A DNA stretch of 64,000 bases, from positions 22,271,431-22,335,430 of the forward strand of contig NW_004454159.1 in assembly GCF_000283155.1 (NCBI RefSeq), given 5' to 3'. Source of the DNA: Ceratotherium simum simum (lineage: Eukaryota > Chordata > Mammalia > Perissodactyla > Rhinocerotidae). Position 1 is the first letter of the stretch; each line of letters starts with the position of its first letter. Made by a program: the position numbers and the translations under genes. The notes below the pieces were generated by a model. That model was not told the origin of the DNA and made no database searches. It saw nothing but the letters and a program-made list of their open reading frames with translations. This document shows, piece after piece, positions 35,509-49,361 of this stretch.

Positions 35509-36824
35509 TAATATTCTGAGAAGACACAAATAATTTAGGTTTTAAATGGAAGGATCAACTGAGGCACATAATTACTGGTGATGGATAATTCAGAATGATG
35601 CTTTTATTTAGGAGGTTTTCATTATCAGAGAAAAATTGGAAACAGGAAAAGGCCAATCCACTTTTTCATAGAAATAGTGAAAAACATCATACTGGGTTAT
35701 GATTTTAAGTTCATTAAAAATTATATCATAAGGAACAAAGTTTAAGCTAAAATTGGCAGCTATGAACCAGAGTAAAGATTGAATCAAATGTTGATTTTTC
35801 TGGGGACATAATTTTTCTTTTCTGACAAAATCATATAACAGTACAGCCTAAACTAGAGCTATTATTGCAAAAAATACTCAAAAATGTCATCTGTCTTCCC
35901 AAGAGTTTCTCTTATCCTTTGATTCTGAAATAATTCTCATATGAAACATCTACTTATGTCCTCGTCCATTTTTGTTCTCTCATTTTAAACTGTTCATTGG
36001 TCTAACTCCGCTGGGTCCTCATTTATCAATGAATTTATATCTGATTTAGGCAGTTTTACAACATCAATTTCTTTGAATTAAAGAATTCTTACAATGAATT
36101 TGCTTTGTTATATGGATTGTATGTGTACTATATTTTTAGCACTGTATTTTATGCATTAAATTGTTGTAAGCATCTTATAATCAGCCCAAAACCGATTAAT
36201 AGAAACACTAACTTGATGAGGTTTTAGAAGACCACTTTTATAACTATCGTTCATCAGTGAATATTTTCCTCTTATGACAGTTCACCTTGTAACTCAACTG
36301 TGAGGACTCAGATGATGAGGGCTCCTGTTACCACACCACTTATTCAAGAACATCAAGATAACGAACAACAGCAATTCCCTAGACCATAATGTTCCAGAAA
36401 GTGAAAGCCAGGTTTCTATATCTTTTTTCCTTTAATGAAAAAAGATTTCTTAACAAATATGAAGGAATAAACTTTATAAATAGTTGTTTCTATGTTCCAC
36501 ATTTCTTTAAGCAACATATAAAATACTTGAAAATTTAAAATGTTCCAAGTTGTATCCCAATTGTTAAAATATTTTGAATGAAAGATATATGTCCCTCGGA
36601 ACCTGAAATAATGAGAGGGATCCCAGAAATTTGAGAAAAATGTAAATATAATCAGTATTTGTAGCATTTTTTACATATTGAAAATCACTTTTAAGTTAAA
36701 AGATAAAAACAAAATATCTATCATCTGGTTTTCCCATAACATGCTTGGTAATGTTGAATATTCAAAGGCTGAGAAAAAAGAACAAATAGGAAGGAAAATA
36801 CATTTACTTTTATATATTTAGTTT
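35509..36824. other. AT-rich non-coding stretch
   Basis: No gene or repeat recognised. The minus-strand frame at 36416-36667 encodes a Phe/Ile/Lys-rich peptide typical of AT-rich non-coding DNA. Confidence 0.4.
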
Positions 36825-37065
36825 TGTGTGTGTGTGAGGAAGATTAGCCCTGAGCTAACATCCGATGCCAATCCTCCTCTTTTTGCTGAGGAAGATTAGC
36901 CCTGGGCTAACATCCATGCCCATCTTCCTCTACTTTATATGGGATGCTGCCACAGCATGGCTTGACAAGCGGTGTGTCGGTCCGCGCCTGGGATTTGAAC
37001 CTGCGAACCCTGGGCCACCAAAGCAGTGCACGTGAACTTAACTGCTATGCCACCGGGCCAGCCCC
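36825..37065 (-). mobile_element. ERE-type SINE, minus orientation
   Basis: Reads from its (GT)n tail through 'gaggaagattagccctgagc' (duplicated in the body at about 36890), 'ctctactttatatgggatgc', a reverse B-box region 'gggatttgaacc' and the end 'caccgggccagcccc'. It lacks the 'caactagaaggatgtgcaac' block, so it is the ERE2-like type. Target duplications were not clear because both flanks are T-rich. Confidence 0.9.
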
Positions 37066-37477
37066 CTATTTTTATTTTTTTAAATCAAAAATGGCATCAG
37101 AGGAAAAATCAGGAGGAATGTTTCCCAAATTCAACTTTTCCCTCTCTCAAAGAACTTCATAGGTCTATTTTAGGCAAAAAAGTATATTTCTTCTTTTCAC
37201 GATATTATACAAATAAGACAAATAGAACTGTTTGAATACAATGTTCATTATTTCAAGGTGCCACGTTGAATGCACTATTTTAGTTAAAAATATAAAGCAT
37301 TTCTAGAAATTGAGAACTTAGAAGGGAGACAAAGGAAAATCAGTATTAAATTTTTTTTTTTCAAATTGAAGATATCTACACATATGTGAAAGTATCAAGG
37401 ACTTTCAAATCATCTGGAGAAATAGAACATATTCTTATGTGGCTATGCTTATGATTTTAGCATGCTTGCACATGTGC

Positions 37478-37513
37478 AAACACACACACACACACACACA
37501 AACACAAACACAC
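37478..37513. repeat. (CA)n microsatellite
   Basis: A CA dinucleotide run with AACA interruptions at its right side. Confidence 0.9.
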
Positions 37514-38785
37514 ATTATTGTTGTCTTTGCAGTCTGGCCTCAAGTACATAAGCCTGTCAAGAGACAAAAAAGAAATCATTCCCTAAAGCACTCCTACAAC
37601 CGGTCAAAGAGAGCAGAGCTGGTAAACAGATGTTCCTTGTGGTAAAGATGCTATGATCACCACTTTATCCCAGCAAGCTTTGAAAAGCATTTCTCATACA
37701 GACCTTCCAGAAAGCTGTAATATATTATAGATGACAAAGAATTCATATCTATCTTTTCAAATAATTTGTGGGTAAAATGAAGAAAGTTAAATAACACTGG
37801 CCTCTGAAAGGTTCTACTGAAGGACATGCTTTTTGCTCCAGCTGCATTAAAACGTTGAGTTATCTCTAACCTAATGATAAAAATTAGGTCACTCACATCT
37901 GGGAATCATTCCTGAAAAGCTTGCCTCAAACACTGTTCTAATTATTTGGTAATACAGTTAATGTGATTGAAAAAACCTGATACAATCCATTGACAACTGC
38001 TTTCATTATATGCATATCATTAGTGTCTCTTACAACCCCACAGTTCAAATATCTCAGTAGTCAATAAAATTATTACTTTCGATGTGGCTACTAAAAGGTT
38101 TGAAAATTGACTTCTCGGCTTTATACTACTATGGACTGGACATGTAAAAATACATCAAATAAATCATTTCAACCCTCTTTCACTTAACAAAATTCCAATA
38201 AATTATTAGAAAAGAATGTGAAAGTCTCATTATTCAACGACTAGAAGGAAGATGTGTATTTAAGTGTCTACTGATTCAGCTGTCTAGGAGATTATCTCTA
38301 ATAATTTTACAGCTCTAAAACTCTATTAGTCCATCAATCTATGCTTTGCAGGAGACAGGATATAGTTGAATTTATTGGTCAAATTGCCTTTTACTTGAAT
38401 GAAGAGAAAAGAGGGAGTTTTATTTTGACTTTGGAAAAATCATCAGCTATTTGAGACAAGCTCTATTCCCTCATCTCCAACACTGGAATCCTACTTTTAA
38501 TCTCATTTACTGATGTTAATGTACTTAGAAAATATAAAGCCACATACAGCAAATCATGGGAAAAGGGAAACACATTTTTGAGTTTAAAAAAAGCCTCTTG
38601 GAGGATTCTAAATTCTAAATTCTAATTCTAAAGAACTACAAAAATGCTATAAGCCAAACCATACAGTGTAAGCCATTCTTCGAGTGTCCAAGAGTCACAT
38701 GGTTTTCTTGACTCTCTAACACTTCCAGAAAGATCTGTGGCTATGGGCTGCACTGGACCATCTCAAGAAGAAAATCAGTAGAGGG
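37514..38785. other. Non-coding stretch without recognised genes
   Basis: AT-rich and apparently unique; no supported frame. Confidence 0.4.
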
Positions 38786-38787
38786 CA

Positions 38788-38895
38788 TAACTTTCCTGGA
38801 GGGCAGGGTCAGATCACACTCATCTTTGTATCCCCCCATCACCTTTTATGATATTTTGTACCTAACAGAAACTTAACATGTCTATTGATGTAACA
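38788..38895 (+). mobile_element. L2 LINE 3' end fragment, plus orientation
   Basis: 'ctggagggcagggtcagatc' and 'atctttgtatccccccatca' match the L2 3' UTR. Confidence 0.55.
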
Positions 38896-40230
38896 CATTC
38901 TTATTCCAGGTGTTGAGCAATGTTATAATCCACGAGGGATAAGATAGGGTCATATAATACCATAAATGGAGGATGCGAATAACAACGGACAGAGATCATG
39001 GAGCAGGTCTCAGGCGAGGATCTATCACTAATGCCCTGTGTGAGACTGGGTGAGTCAACTCCTCTCCAAGCCACAGCAAATAAAGGAATAAGAGAGAATA
39101 TTCACTTTGGTTCTTCTAGTTTTACAACTAATCTATAATAATAACAGGTGCCCAATCTACATCCCTAGGGCTGCCCTGGACTCTTTAGAACTTTACATAT
39201 ATCTCAGGAAGCAGGTATGGGGAAAGGGAAAAAAAAATCCAGTATTCTTATTAATTATATTGATCCTATGTTTAAAAGCAAGAAATATTAGGTTCTTTGA
39301 AAGAGCTAAGTAGGCATTATAATTAAGGAACACATGAGGGCACTCTAACCAACTAACAACAATGAATTTGATATTAACATTTTTTTGAAAGATAAATTAT
39401 CACAGCCCTTTTGCTGATGGTACTAGTGAATTCCGGCATCTGCCCATGGCTAGATTGGTCATTCATGTCATATAAAATTTCAGGGTGTGCAGTACTCAGC
39501 CTGAAGGGGCTGCATTCTTCACCTGCCAGTACACATGTTCTGGGCCTTATAACTAAATCAAGGATTTTGTGTTCCATCTTTACGGTGAAATGCAGATTTC
39601 CTATTAAAGGCAACTACTTCAGTTCAAAAGATTGAGTGTAATGGTACTTAAAAATATTTGCAATTTGTTCAATTTAGGGAGCTGAAGAAATAAGTACAAA
39701 ACAAGAAAAGTTTTGAAAACATAAAATAAAAATTTTAAACTCTCAATAAACTGTTATTTGCTTAAATTCCAAACTTCAGTTGTTAGTTCTGAAACTACAA
39801 AACAAGTATTCAAAGAAATATTGTGCTCGTCCTTCCATACCTTCCAGAGAAACCACCTAATGATAGCCTTTCACTTCTTGACACATTTTCAATGATTGTT
39901 AGTATAAAAAATGTTGGTATTCTCCTATTGTTTTCTCACTTCATGTATCATTCTGGGCTTTCTCTCCTCATTTCCTTACAGCTCAAAACTTTCTCTTATC
40001 TGAAGCCATTGTTTGCTTGACATGAAAAACAGACTCTAGTAAAACTTATTACATCAAATGAGGGAAAAACCTAAATCTCAATTATGGAATAATTAATTAT
40101 AAAACCATTAGGTAGAATTATCATACTTGAAGCTGTGCTTCTCCATTCAACAATTTATTTTAAGCTATATTTGTGATCCTTACCATCCTCATTCTTTACC
40201 TTTTTACAGCAAATGTCTAAATAATCAATT
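38896..40230. other. Non-coding stretch without recognised genes
   Basis: Apparently unique sequence. The overlapping frames on opposite strands at 39374-39635 are a mutual shadow pair with no domain content. Confidence 0.4.
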
Positions 40231-40508
40231 CAGTTAACAATTATTCATGGATTGTAAATTATGTGCCAGGCATTGAACTATGCTCTAGGGTTACAGTATT
40301 GAATAAAACACAAATTTCCTGATCTCATGTAGCTTACATTTTGACGGGGGAAGAAGATAATACACAGTTAAATATAAAACTTCAGGTTGAGAAGGGGGCT
40401 GGGAAGATAACTAGAGCTGGGTGAGGGTGTCAGTCACAGGGTTGTGCTATTTTTGAACAGAGTGGTTATGGAAGGCCAGGTAAGATGACACCTGCGCAGA
40501 GGTGTCTG
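40231..40508 (-). mobile_element. L2 LINE 3' end, minus orientation
   Basis: 'aaattatgtgccaggcattg', 'agtattgaataaaacacaaa', 'ctcatgtagcttacattttg' and 'tggttatggaaggccaggta' follow reverse-complement L2. A short (AAAAG)n run follows at about 40509-40528. Confidence 0.75.
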
Positions 40509-40609
40509 AAAAGAAAAGAAAAGAAAAACTCCACCCTAGCTTGGCCATCAACAGAGCCAATATTTTGATCCTTCTCTAACTGTGGTTTCCTATCTGGAGA
40601 ACCACAGAG

Positions 40610-40822
40610 CAATGGTTCTCAATCTGGGGTGATATTGCTCCTAGGGGATATTGGGCAATGTCTGGACATTTCTGATTGTCACAACTGGGAGGAGGTTACT
40701 ACTCTCATCCAGTGGGTAGAGGCCAGAGATGTTGCTAAATATCCTATAATGCACAGGGACAGCCCCCACAACAACAAATGATCTGGCCGGAAATGTCAGT
40801 AGTACTGAGGTTGAGAAAGAAA
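40610..40822 (+). mobile_element. MER20 hAT-Charlie element
   Basis: Starts 'caatggttctcaatctgggg' and carries the family's diagnostic blocks in order: 'gggcaatgtctggacatttc', 'tgattgtcacaactgggagg', 'cagtgggtagaggccagaga', 'ataatgcacagggacagccc' and 'gaggttgagaaaga'. It is close to full length (about 213 bp). Confidence 0.92.
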
Positions 40823-41734
40823 CCCCACCACAGAGGATGAGGCATGCCTGGTCTCTCCAAAACCCTCAACACCTACCCAAGAGAAAACAAACAACAGCGT
40901 ATCATCTTTAAGAATATCTATGCAGAGCTTATTTACAAAACACTCAATGATTCATTAAAGCAAGATATAATTACTAATATTTCATTACTTCAGTTTAAAT
41001 AACTGCTTTCATATAAAAGCCATACTGCTGTTCTTTCAAATATCCTGTAATTAAAATCTGCACTAATTTCAACAGTCCCCAGTTCAAATTATTGAATTTT
41101 TTTAATGTGTTCCTACTCTAATGACATTTCTACTTGAATGAAAGATTTCAGACAGCAATCATTGTTAGGAGGATAGCAAGATGAAAGGGGAACATGAAAA
41201 ACTACTTGATCAGCAAGAGTTTAGCTCCCTAAGCAAATATTTAGTTATTCCTTATTAAGAAGCAAACAGAAAATAACATTAGTTGATTTAGTTTGAGAGC
41301 TAAACACCTAAGTAGGTCTCAACACTAAAATGCTCAGTTTTAATTGTGTCATTAGAAAATCTGGTTGGTATGAAGGACTTCCATAATTTTAACTCATGAA
41401 CACATGTTGCTAAAACTATTTTAAGATGCCATCTGCCACGATATTTCTACCAATACAAGTGTAATCACAAGTTTAAGAGGAAAGGAAGAAAAAGACATTC
41501 TATTTTGTTTCTTACTTAAGGCAAATATGGAGATAGAGTTTCACATATCAATTGCAAAAATCCCTTATATACTATCTCTAAGAACAATATATCTTAAAAA
41601 TTCTGCCATTGCCAAAAGAGCAATGCCTGCTATCACACTGTCACCATGAAAACAAGTGACAGAATGAAGAAGCTAACATTGCATTATACATACTGGTGAG
41701 TGAAGTAGACAGTTGGGAGGACACAAGGCTGTGT
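40823..41734. other. Non-coding stretch without recognised genes
   Basis: AT-rich unique sequence; no supported frame. Confidence 0.4.
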
Positions 41735-41958
41735 AAAAGGCTCTGGAGCCAGGGTTGAGTCCTTTTACCACCACTTACCTGAAGAATAACCATGGGCAAT
41801 TTCCTTAACCTCTCTGTGAGTTCCAGTTCCTTCATCTGTAAATGTGGATAATGGTCATCAAGGTTCCCCCCAGGAATGTCATGAGGATTAAATGAGATAA
41901 CGTCTGAGAGTATTTGCACTTCACTGGGCACACCATGATTCAACAATGATTGACAACT
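41735..41958 (+). repeat. MIR SINE, near full length, plus orientation
   Basis: 'aaggctctggagccagggtt', 'ccttaacctctctgtgag', 'ttccttcatctgtaaatgtg', 'catgaggattaaatgagata' and 'cacttcactgggcacaccat' run in MIR order. The 114-codon minus-strand frame across 41641-41985 is antisense MIR, not a gene. Confidence 0.88.
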
Positions 41959-44900
41959 ATTAGTGATGTGATTAGTGGACTGCACGTGGATTGAAATGAT
42001 CCTGCCTTTTCTTTAGCATCCAAATCCATATCCACCCATCTGAATCACGGTAAAGAGATGCCAGATCTTTGCTTGCCAGAGGCCCCTGGAAGCCTGCAGT
42101 TGTCTTCCTTCAGATGTGACCTGAGGGCCTGTGCACTGGGAGCAGTGACTCCCACTGGGAGGGAACAGGGCAGTGTTGGTTCCATTCTTCCCTTCCCCAC
42201 ACTGCCCAGCTCAGTCTTCTCTACCCTTTAACCTAAGTACTTGGGTAACAAGACAACAGCAGATCAATCATTGAGGAGAAGAGTAGAAGAGGAGGAAAGG
42301 AGAAACTAAAAAACTGTAACTTTGGGTGTATTAATATTGACAGCTGGTAATCAATAGCCTGATCAGTGTGTGAACATGTAGCCGATGGGCAAACACAGCT
42401 AAAATCTCATGTGTCTCCACCCACGGAAGTGTTAGTTCCACTCTCGTAGAGAGAGAGGTGGCTTCAAGACCAAAAGCATATTTTATTTAAATTTGCTAGA
42501 GAAACTGTCTTAAAGTTTATTTTATACTCCTTTAACTTTTGATTCTATAACACAATCAAGAAGTGAACTTATGAGAGACAAAGGGGTTTGGAAGCAGCGA
42601 AATTCAGGATGGGGTATTGTTTAAGTGCTGGCTATTCCCACCACACCCCAACTATCTCCTCCTATTCAGCATTTCCAAGATACTAGGGGTGGATTTCAAA
42701 TGGTGGAGCCTGCCCCAAAAACAATGGCGTTTCCTACAGAACCCCAAGAGATGAAGGCTCTTACTGTTCTTCTGAGGAGGTACTGGAGGGACCACAGTTT
42801 CAAACAGTGACAAGAGGCATAGACAACCCTACTGTTTTCCAAATAAAAGTGCAAAATAAACTGGAGGTTCGTTGATTGCACATGCCTGAATTTAGGCAGA
42901 ATTCACTTAAAATCTAGGATTGGGTTAATTTCCAAAAAGCTTAAATCTGAGTCTTTCAATGGTTTGGTCTTTGTAATAACAGTAAACAGCTGACAGGCTT
43001 ACCAAACTGGGAAACAGATTGTTCCTTTTAGTAAAGGTACCATAAAACTATACAAAAAGAGCATTAGTATGAATATTGTTGATTTTTATATTTCAGAGTG
43101 TGTACTTCTGATTTTTATGTATTAGCTAGAAAATACCGATGCCTAATGTAGCCAATTCATTTAACTGACCACAGTGCATTACCCTGACAACCGAAAACAA
43201 CTTAAGTTTCAAAATCTTCATCAAGGCCAGGGAATTGAGACTGTTCAACCTGTAAGCTCTGTATACTTTTCTTTCAACACTTTAAAAATATACCCTGTCA
43301 GTTTTGAGAGAGACAAGGTGCTGATTATCCTCACTGGTTAGCCAAGACACAAAGTAGAAATTTCTGGCACTAGAGATTCTAACTTTAAATATGTCCTTCC
43401 TTATGGTAAAGCAGGCTCCTGGAGTTGAAAGAGAAGGAGGGGTGGCATGCCAAAATTGCATTAAAAAACACTTTTCTTCCCTCTTAGGCCATGATCGCTT
43501 GATTCAATTTATGAAGGCCTAATCTCTGTTTAAGGTTAAATCCTAAGGTACTAAAACTAATTTATGAAAGCTCTCATGTAAGCAGCCTGAAAATCAGCTT
43601 AATAAACAGGTATTACTCACCATCAGCAAGTGCCTAATAAATTTGTCCAGACACAGGTGACGAGGTAGTAAAATTTACTTTAAAATTTCCATGAAATTGT
43701 AGGATCACGTGCTTCTTCTGAGTAATGAAATATATGTTCACATATTTTAATAACAGGGGTCACTGAAATGATTGTTTATGTCTACAGGACAAAGTAATTG
43801 TAAATATCAAGGATATTATGCACAACTGACAAAGTTGAATACTTGAAGGACAGATCAACTTCCTAAATTATTTTCATGGCTACTGTAAATATTTTGAAAA
43901 ACATTCCTTTGCTTCAAGGTGTCAATAGTTCTCATTGGTCTTTTACCTGGTGATTAATATTTACTGATGAAGGGGAGGAACCGAAGCTTCCATGGTGAGG
44001 GAAGGGAGAGGTCTGTGTTGGAAGATACTGGGATGTTTTGTCACTGCCTTCTACTTATTCCCATTCTAATGCCCCACTTAATTCTTACCAGGTATCTTAG
44101 TATAAATGAGGGGAAAACAAGATGCTTCTCTGTATTCACATATACAATAAGAGAACAGTACTACAGAGTATTCTTTACATTCAGCTCCTCAGTATTTAAA
44201 ATTACTCAATTGCATCTTGACCCCTCCTCATCCATCACATGTTTGAGAAGCACAGCAGAATTTCCATGTTCTCTACTGAGCAACCAAAAGGAAACTCAAC
44301 ACATGGAAAAAATACCTCAGGTGCAACAGGGAAAAGACTTTCCCCACAGTTTCCAATTCTAAGCAGGCTTTGTACAGTGTCTTTTTATAAACTGCTTGTA
44401 AGGGCAATTTATGAGCTCTTGATTACTATAACATATTGTGCTCTTAAAAAGAAAAAGGTAATAGTAGTTTGGCTTCTTGTCAGCATTCCATTTTTTATAG
44501 ATTATTATATTGTCTTCAAGCTGGGTTGAATCTGAAATTAATATAATTAACCTCCTGCTTAGCTACATGCATCTATTTTCCATTCTCATTCATCTCTTCT
44601 CTCTGTCCCTAAAGACAGACTTGGAAAGGAAAGAAAACTATGTTCAGTGGTATAACATTCATTGTTAGTTCCCAGACTTCTGTTCTAGAAGCCAGTATCA
44701 GTCCAATGTGAAAACAACTTGAGAAATCACAAGAGACTCTTCACAGATGACCGGCTTGCTTCCCATAAATAGCACTTACCTTTTCTGTTAAAAATGTTAT
44801 AAAAACATATCAAGGATATCAGACAGACAAATGATCAGATAAAAACTGGCCACAAAGGCTTGAATCAAGACAGGAAATCTCTGAGATATAAATGGGAAAG

Positions 44901-47374
44901 AGGAAATTTGGTATCCAATTTTGGATCAATCAATAATAAAAGACAATATCCCAAATAATACAGGATTCCAACTGCCCCCCCTCCCGTTTTTTTGGCTAAA
45001 AAATACATATGTATGGCTTAAACTAAAAAACTGGACGGTCATTAAATTTTTCACACTTGAAGAAGAAAATTTAAAACTATCCAAAGTCGGTTTGGATTCT
45101 ATTTAGAAAATTCTATTAAGATAATTAGTTTCCTACTCAAATCATATTGGCATCCCATGCACGTAAAATGGAAGACTACCCAGACCTCCAGTTTCCCATG
45201 ACTTAGACGGGAATATGAACATGCAGCCCACATAAGGGACTGATTTGGCCCACTTGGTGTTCTAAAAATAAGGAATTTTACAAAAACATCCATATTTTGG
45301 TCTTCTCTTGAAAATCAGATGTGGAGAAATTGGCACTACCTTCCCAAATGATCACAAACGCAGCTGCCTCCTTCAGACCAGGCCCACACCATTCAGTTTG
45401 CATTTCCACCACTCCCCACCTTATTGTACCCAAGTCCCCCTCCTAGGATCCAAGTACCGTCCTGCCTCCATATGCATATGACTACGATCCCTGCCCCAGA
45501 AGCAGAAGTGCGTGTGAATCTTGCTATAAACTCTTATGTTTAGCCTATAAAGAGGTTTTAGGAAATGAGCATTCCCTTGAAGACTTAGCCAAGAGACTTG
45601 AATGACATACAAAACCTTATTCAAATACTATGGGGATCTAAAATAACACTGAAACCTGAATGTCTTTATTAAATCACTGTACCTTATATATGAATTCACA
45701 AGATATTATATTAGTACTTGATTTCTGACTTCACTGTAGGAGGAAAAAAGAGAATTCAAAGGCATCTTTAATTTGGTTCTCATTCATAAACCTTTATAAG
45801 TTGTCAGTGTCAGTATAACTTCACACACGTACGTGTAGATATGAAACAGTATTACTATAGTTCAGTGACCATTTTAATACCCAGAACAATAAAAAATAAT
45901 CATAAATTCTTAGTTGGTCTTGACTCTAGCACTAGTAGTGATAATCCAGTTTACAGACATTGAGATAAATACTGATAAATTGTAAATGTGTATTTTTAAA
46001 CTGACTGACTTGTGGTTGTTAACGAACAGATATGCATACACATGTTCATGATGTATTCAAATCTTTCTATGTTTATATAGCAATACCCTTCTATCTGCAT
46101 TTCAAAAAACAAACATATCGTCATCTGTTTTTAATACTAAAGTCCCAAATAATTTATAATGCAGAGTTATACAAAATATATGGGACATTGCATCAATCAT
46201 GCAGAAATAGCTGTTCCATCCAACTGTTCCTGAAATCCTCCATTAAATTAAGATTTGAGCTGAAACCAAAGACGTATGAATAAAGTAATAGTAGCTTGAG
46301 AAAAGACATAAAATACTTCAGATTGAGATTGTCATTTATTTCATTATATCAAAGAATATATGTGACTGAAAATATTACAATGACTCTGCTTTTTCCTTTT
46401 TTTTTTTTTTTACTACAGATGAAATACTATATGAAAATCTGACAAACGTCTTAAAGTCCTCCTAGATTATCTGACAAGCAGTACCCTATTAAAATAAGCA
46501 AAGGAACAAGAGAACCTTGTCTATTTCAATGGTGCTGTCAAAAACAAACCAGAGGAAGCCGACTGTCACAGAGCAATGGAAGTGTTGTATCACTTGTAAC
46601 TTGAGTCAACTGTGGGGATCATTCAACCATATTCTCTCAGAATACAGAACACAGCATAAGAGAACACAGTTCAGGCAATTTAATCAAACAAGAAGCCCAT
46701 AGGAAGTTACTCTAATTTAAATGAGGTTTAAATTCATTTCAAAAGTCACATACTTCAAGTGTATAGACTTACATTTTTCCTAGTGGCTAATCAAATGATT
46801 TCCTTCTACTTGTTCCAGAATCTCATCATAAAAAAAATGGTTATAGGGTCATTTAAAGGTTGGTTTGTTTATGTACGTACTATACACACACAAACACACA
46901 CACACGTTTTTCTTTCCCCATGTTAATCCCCCCGAAGGGAGAATCAAGCATGGGACGTCAAATCAGTACACCCAGCTTCAGCTCTGACTCCTACCACATT
47001 CTAGCATCGTGCATTTCCTTTACCTGCTAACTAACTCATCTACTAACCAGGGGCAGAAGTACAGGGCAGAAGCCAGCCCAGAAGGTACTAGTTTTCATAG
47101 AACACTGGGCCACTGTCATCAGCACTACAGTCCTGGGAATAAAAACACTTGCCTTTTACCTACAGAAGTTGTGGCAAGGATCAAATGCGATACACACTCA
47201 GTTTAAATACCAAATTTCTGGGGTTTGTGAGGACAAAAAACCTGGATAAGGAAACATCATTAAATCCAGAGTAGAAAGTTATCTATTGAAGCAGAAAATC
47301 GCTGGCTAAGGTTCAAGGATTAGAACTAACAACACAGCAGAGGATCAAGAAAAAAAGGGCTTTGATTTGGGTAG
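41959..47374. other. Long non-coding stretch without recognised genes
   Basis: About 5.4 kb of largely unique DNA. Frames at 43967-44362 and 44239-44529 (plus) reach 131 codons but have no recognised domain, start context or splice sites. Simple tracts include T14 near 46397 and a short CA run near 46885-46904. Confidence 0.4.
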
Positions 47375-47548
47375 ATTTGGCTTAGAGTCATGACTACACC
47401 ACTAACTAGCTGTGTGATCTTAGACAAGTCACTCACGCTCTCTGAGTCTGTTTATTTGTCAGTAGAATCAGGACAACAGTACTTTCCTCACAGGGGAGTT
47501 ACACAGATTAAATGATATGTTAAGCTCCTAATATAGTGCATAAGACTA
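47375..47548 (+). repeat. MIR SINE, plus orientation
   Basis: 'cactaactagctgtgtgatc', 'ttagacaagtcactcacgct', 'gagttacacagattaaatga' and 'taatatagtgcataag' match MIR. Confidence 0.82.
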
Positions 47549-47835
47549 AAAGTGGCTCGCTCTACCTATTACACACACTCTTGCACACACACATGTATGT
47601 AACTAAATATATGACCTCTTCCCTGTTTCTATGCAAAAAAAGACTTACTCAAAGAACAAAATTTCTCTTAGCTTTATTTTCTTTGGAAAATGAGGCTTCT
47701 GTGATAATGCTATATATAACTTAAATGTCAACAATAAAACGTAAATATTGTTTCTTAATATTTCTTTCTTAAAATTTGAAAATATTTAGGTCAGTTATTA
47801 TAGAGGGCACTGTTGTATGTTACCCAGATTCCCTT

Positions 47836-48182
47836 TTGAGACCGAATGACTTATTCTCCCAGCTGGGAAGGGTGTTTCTAGACAGCCCTCAGCTGTCAGC
47901 CTTCTCTGGGAATTGCCCCTGGCTAGAGAGAGCCACCTTCCAGGGGCTGCCTGTATCCAACAACTGGCTGCCATGGAGTCACACCCGCCAGGCCCCTTGC
48001 CCAACTCGGTACACTGCTACAGGGCCCTCCTAGATTCAGAGCTCTCCACAGGTCAGCTGTGGCCTTTGGGGGGACTGCACCAGAGCCGAACTTCTGCCCA
48101 TTCCTGCTTCCTTCCCCTCCTTTCACAAGTGTGGATCCCAAGAGCACTCTCTAATAAACTTCCTGCACCAAGTCTGGGAAGT
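47836..48182. other. GC-richer island with a terminal AATAAA motif, possible old LTR-like repeat
   Basis: Clearly GC-richer than its surroundings, with sharp edges and overlapping open frames on both strands. It ends with 'agagcactctctaataaact' and then 'tcctgcaccaag', a poly(A)-signal-plus-end arrangement common in solitary LTRs. A shorter similar ending, 'ggcctaataaacttgttgca', occurs at about 53735. The family was not identified. No frame can be called a gene. Confidence 0.3.
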
Positions 48183-49361
48183 CCACAGGGACCATGATGT
48201 GCAACAGCTACAGTCCAGACAAAGCATCAGCCAAAACTCGGTGTGCTTTCCAGGTTACTTAGGTCAGGCTTCCTGTACCATGATAACTGAAACGCCTTTT
48301 ACTTTTCGTAAGAGCTGGTGTATCTGCCTTCTCTACAACTACAAATGGGTCATTCTGATTGAGGAAGATGAGAAAAAAATAAAAATAGGTTAATTTAGCC
48401 AAGTGATTAGTTTTGCTTATTTGATCACAGAATCGAATAGTTACTCCAACCAAGCAGTTATTTTGGCATTGTACAGACAAAACCCCAGACACGGCAGGGG
48501 AAGAAGCCTATCTTTTGGGTCCTTGGCAAGTGTTCAACTAAAACTTCCCCATAAAACTGTTTCTTCCCCCTAACAACTATATTCCACTAACCATTGAGTT
48601 TTGTTTTTATTTAAAATAAGATTATAGAGTACCTTGGTTGTCCAAGAAAAAGGAAAAAGGGAAAAATGATTGAAAATATGTATTTAAGTTGACTAAAAGT
48701 CTTCCTCCCACACTTTCAACTGTGTTATTTGTTAAAAGTGAAGGTGTTTTGTCAAATGCAGTTAAAAGTCTCTTCCAGCCAAGTATACACGATTTAATAA
48801 CATCTCTGGCAATTTAATAATATTTCCTGAAAACCGCAGTAACTAAATCCACACCTAAAGGGTCAATATCACTTTGGCCCAAGGGGCCTACATTGAAGGA
48901 ATAATCCACAAATTACTGGACACTTACCCAAAATCAGTGGTTTATTCATTTGCACAGTGGTGACAATGAAATATTTCATATGCTGCTTAATCTAGGACTA
49001 CTGCAAAGTTGCACAATATTAACACATTTTCTAATAAGATATTTTTCAATTGCAGAATAGAACTTTTAAAAGAAACAATTTTTGTAATACGAACTCACAA
49101 CTCCCAGATGAAGCTTTGCTATTAAAATATTTTCTCTAATCCTCCCTATGTTTTCCCTCCCTCGATTTTACTACCTGATGTCCAGTGACATGAACTTGAG
49201 TGCCCTGTTTTACTCATCACCTCTCTGCTGGAGCTCCCTCGAGTATGAACTACTCAGTGTTGACCTTGAACAAAAACCTAACTGCCAACTCATTCTTTCA
49301 TACAACAAACAGTTAAGCTCTTACAAATCATCTTAATTTGTCACCTATGTCCAAAAGAGAC
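48183..49361. other. Non-coding stretch without recognised genes
   Basis: AT-rich, apparently unique; no supported frame. Confidence 0.4.

Noticed and set aside
36944..37162. Frames inside the SINE at 36825-37065 and similar ones at 16161-16468, 18721-19086 and 53046-53342
   Set aside because: All are translations of ERE SINE bodies and their flanks.
41641..41985. 114-codon minus-strand open frame
   Set aside because: It is the antisense of a plus-orientation MIR (41735-41958).
43967..44529. Two overlapping plus frames of 131 and 96 codons
   Set aside because: No domain, membrane or signal pattern, no splice context; expected by chance in this much AT-rich DNA.
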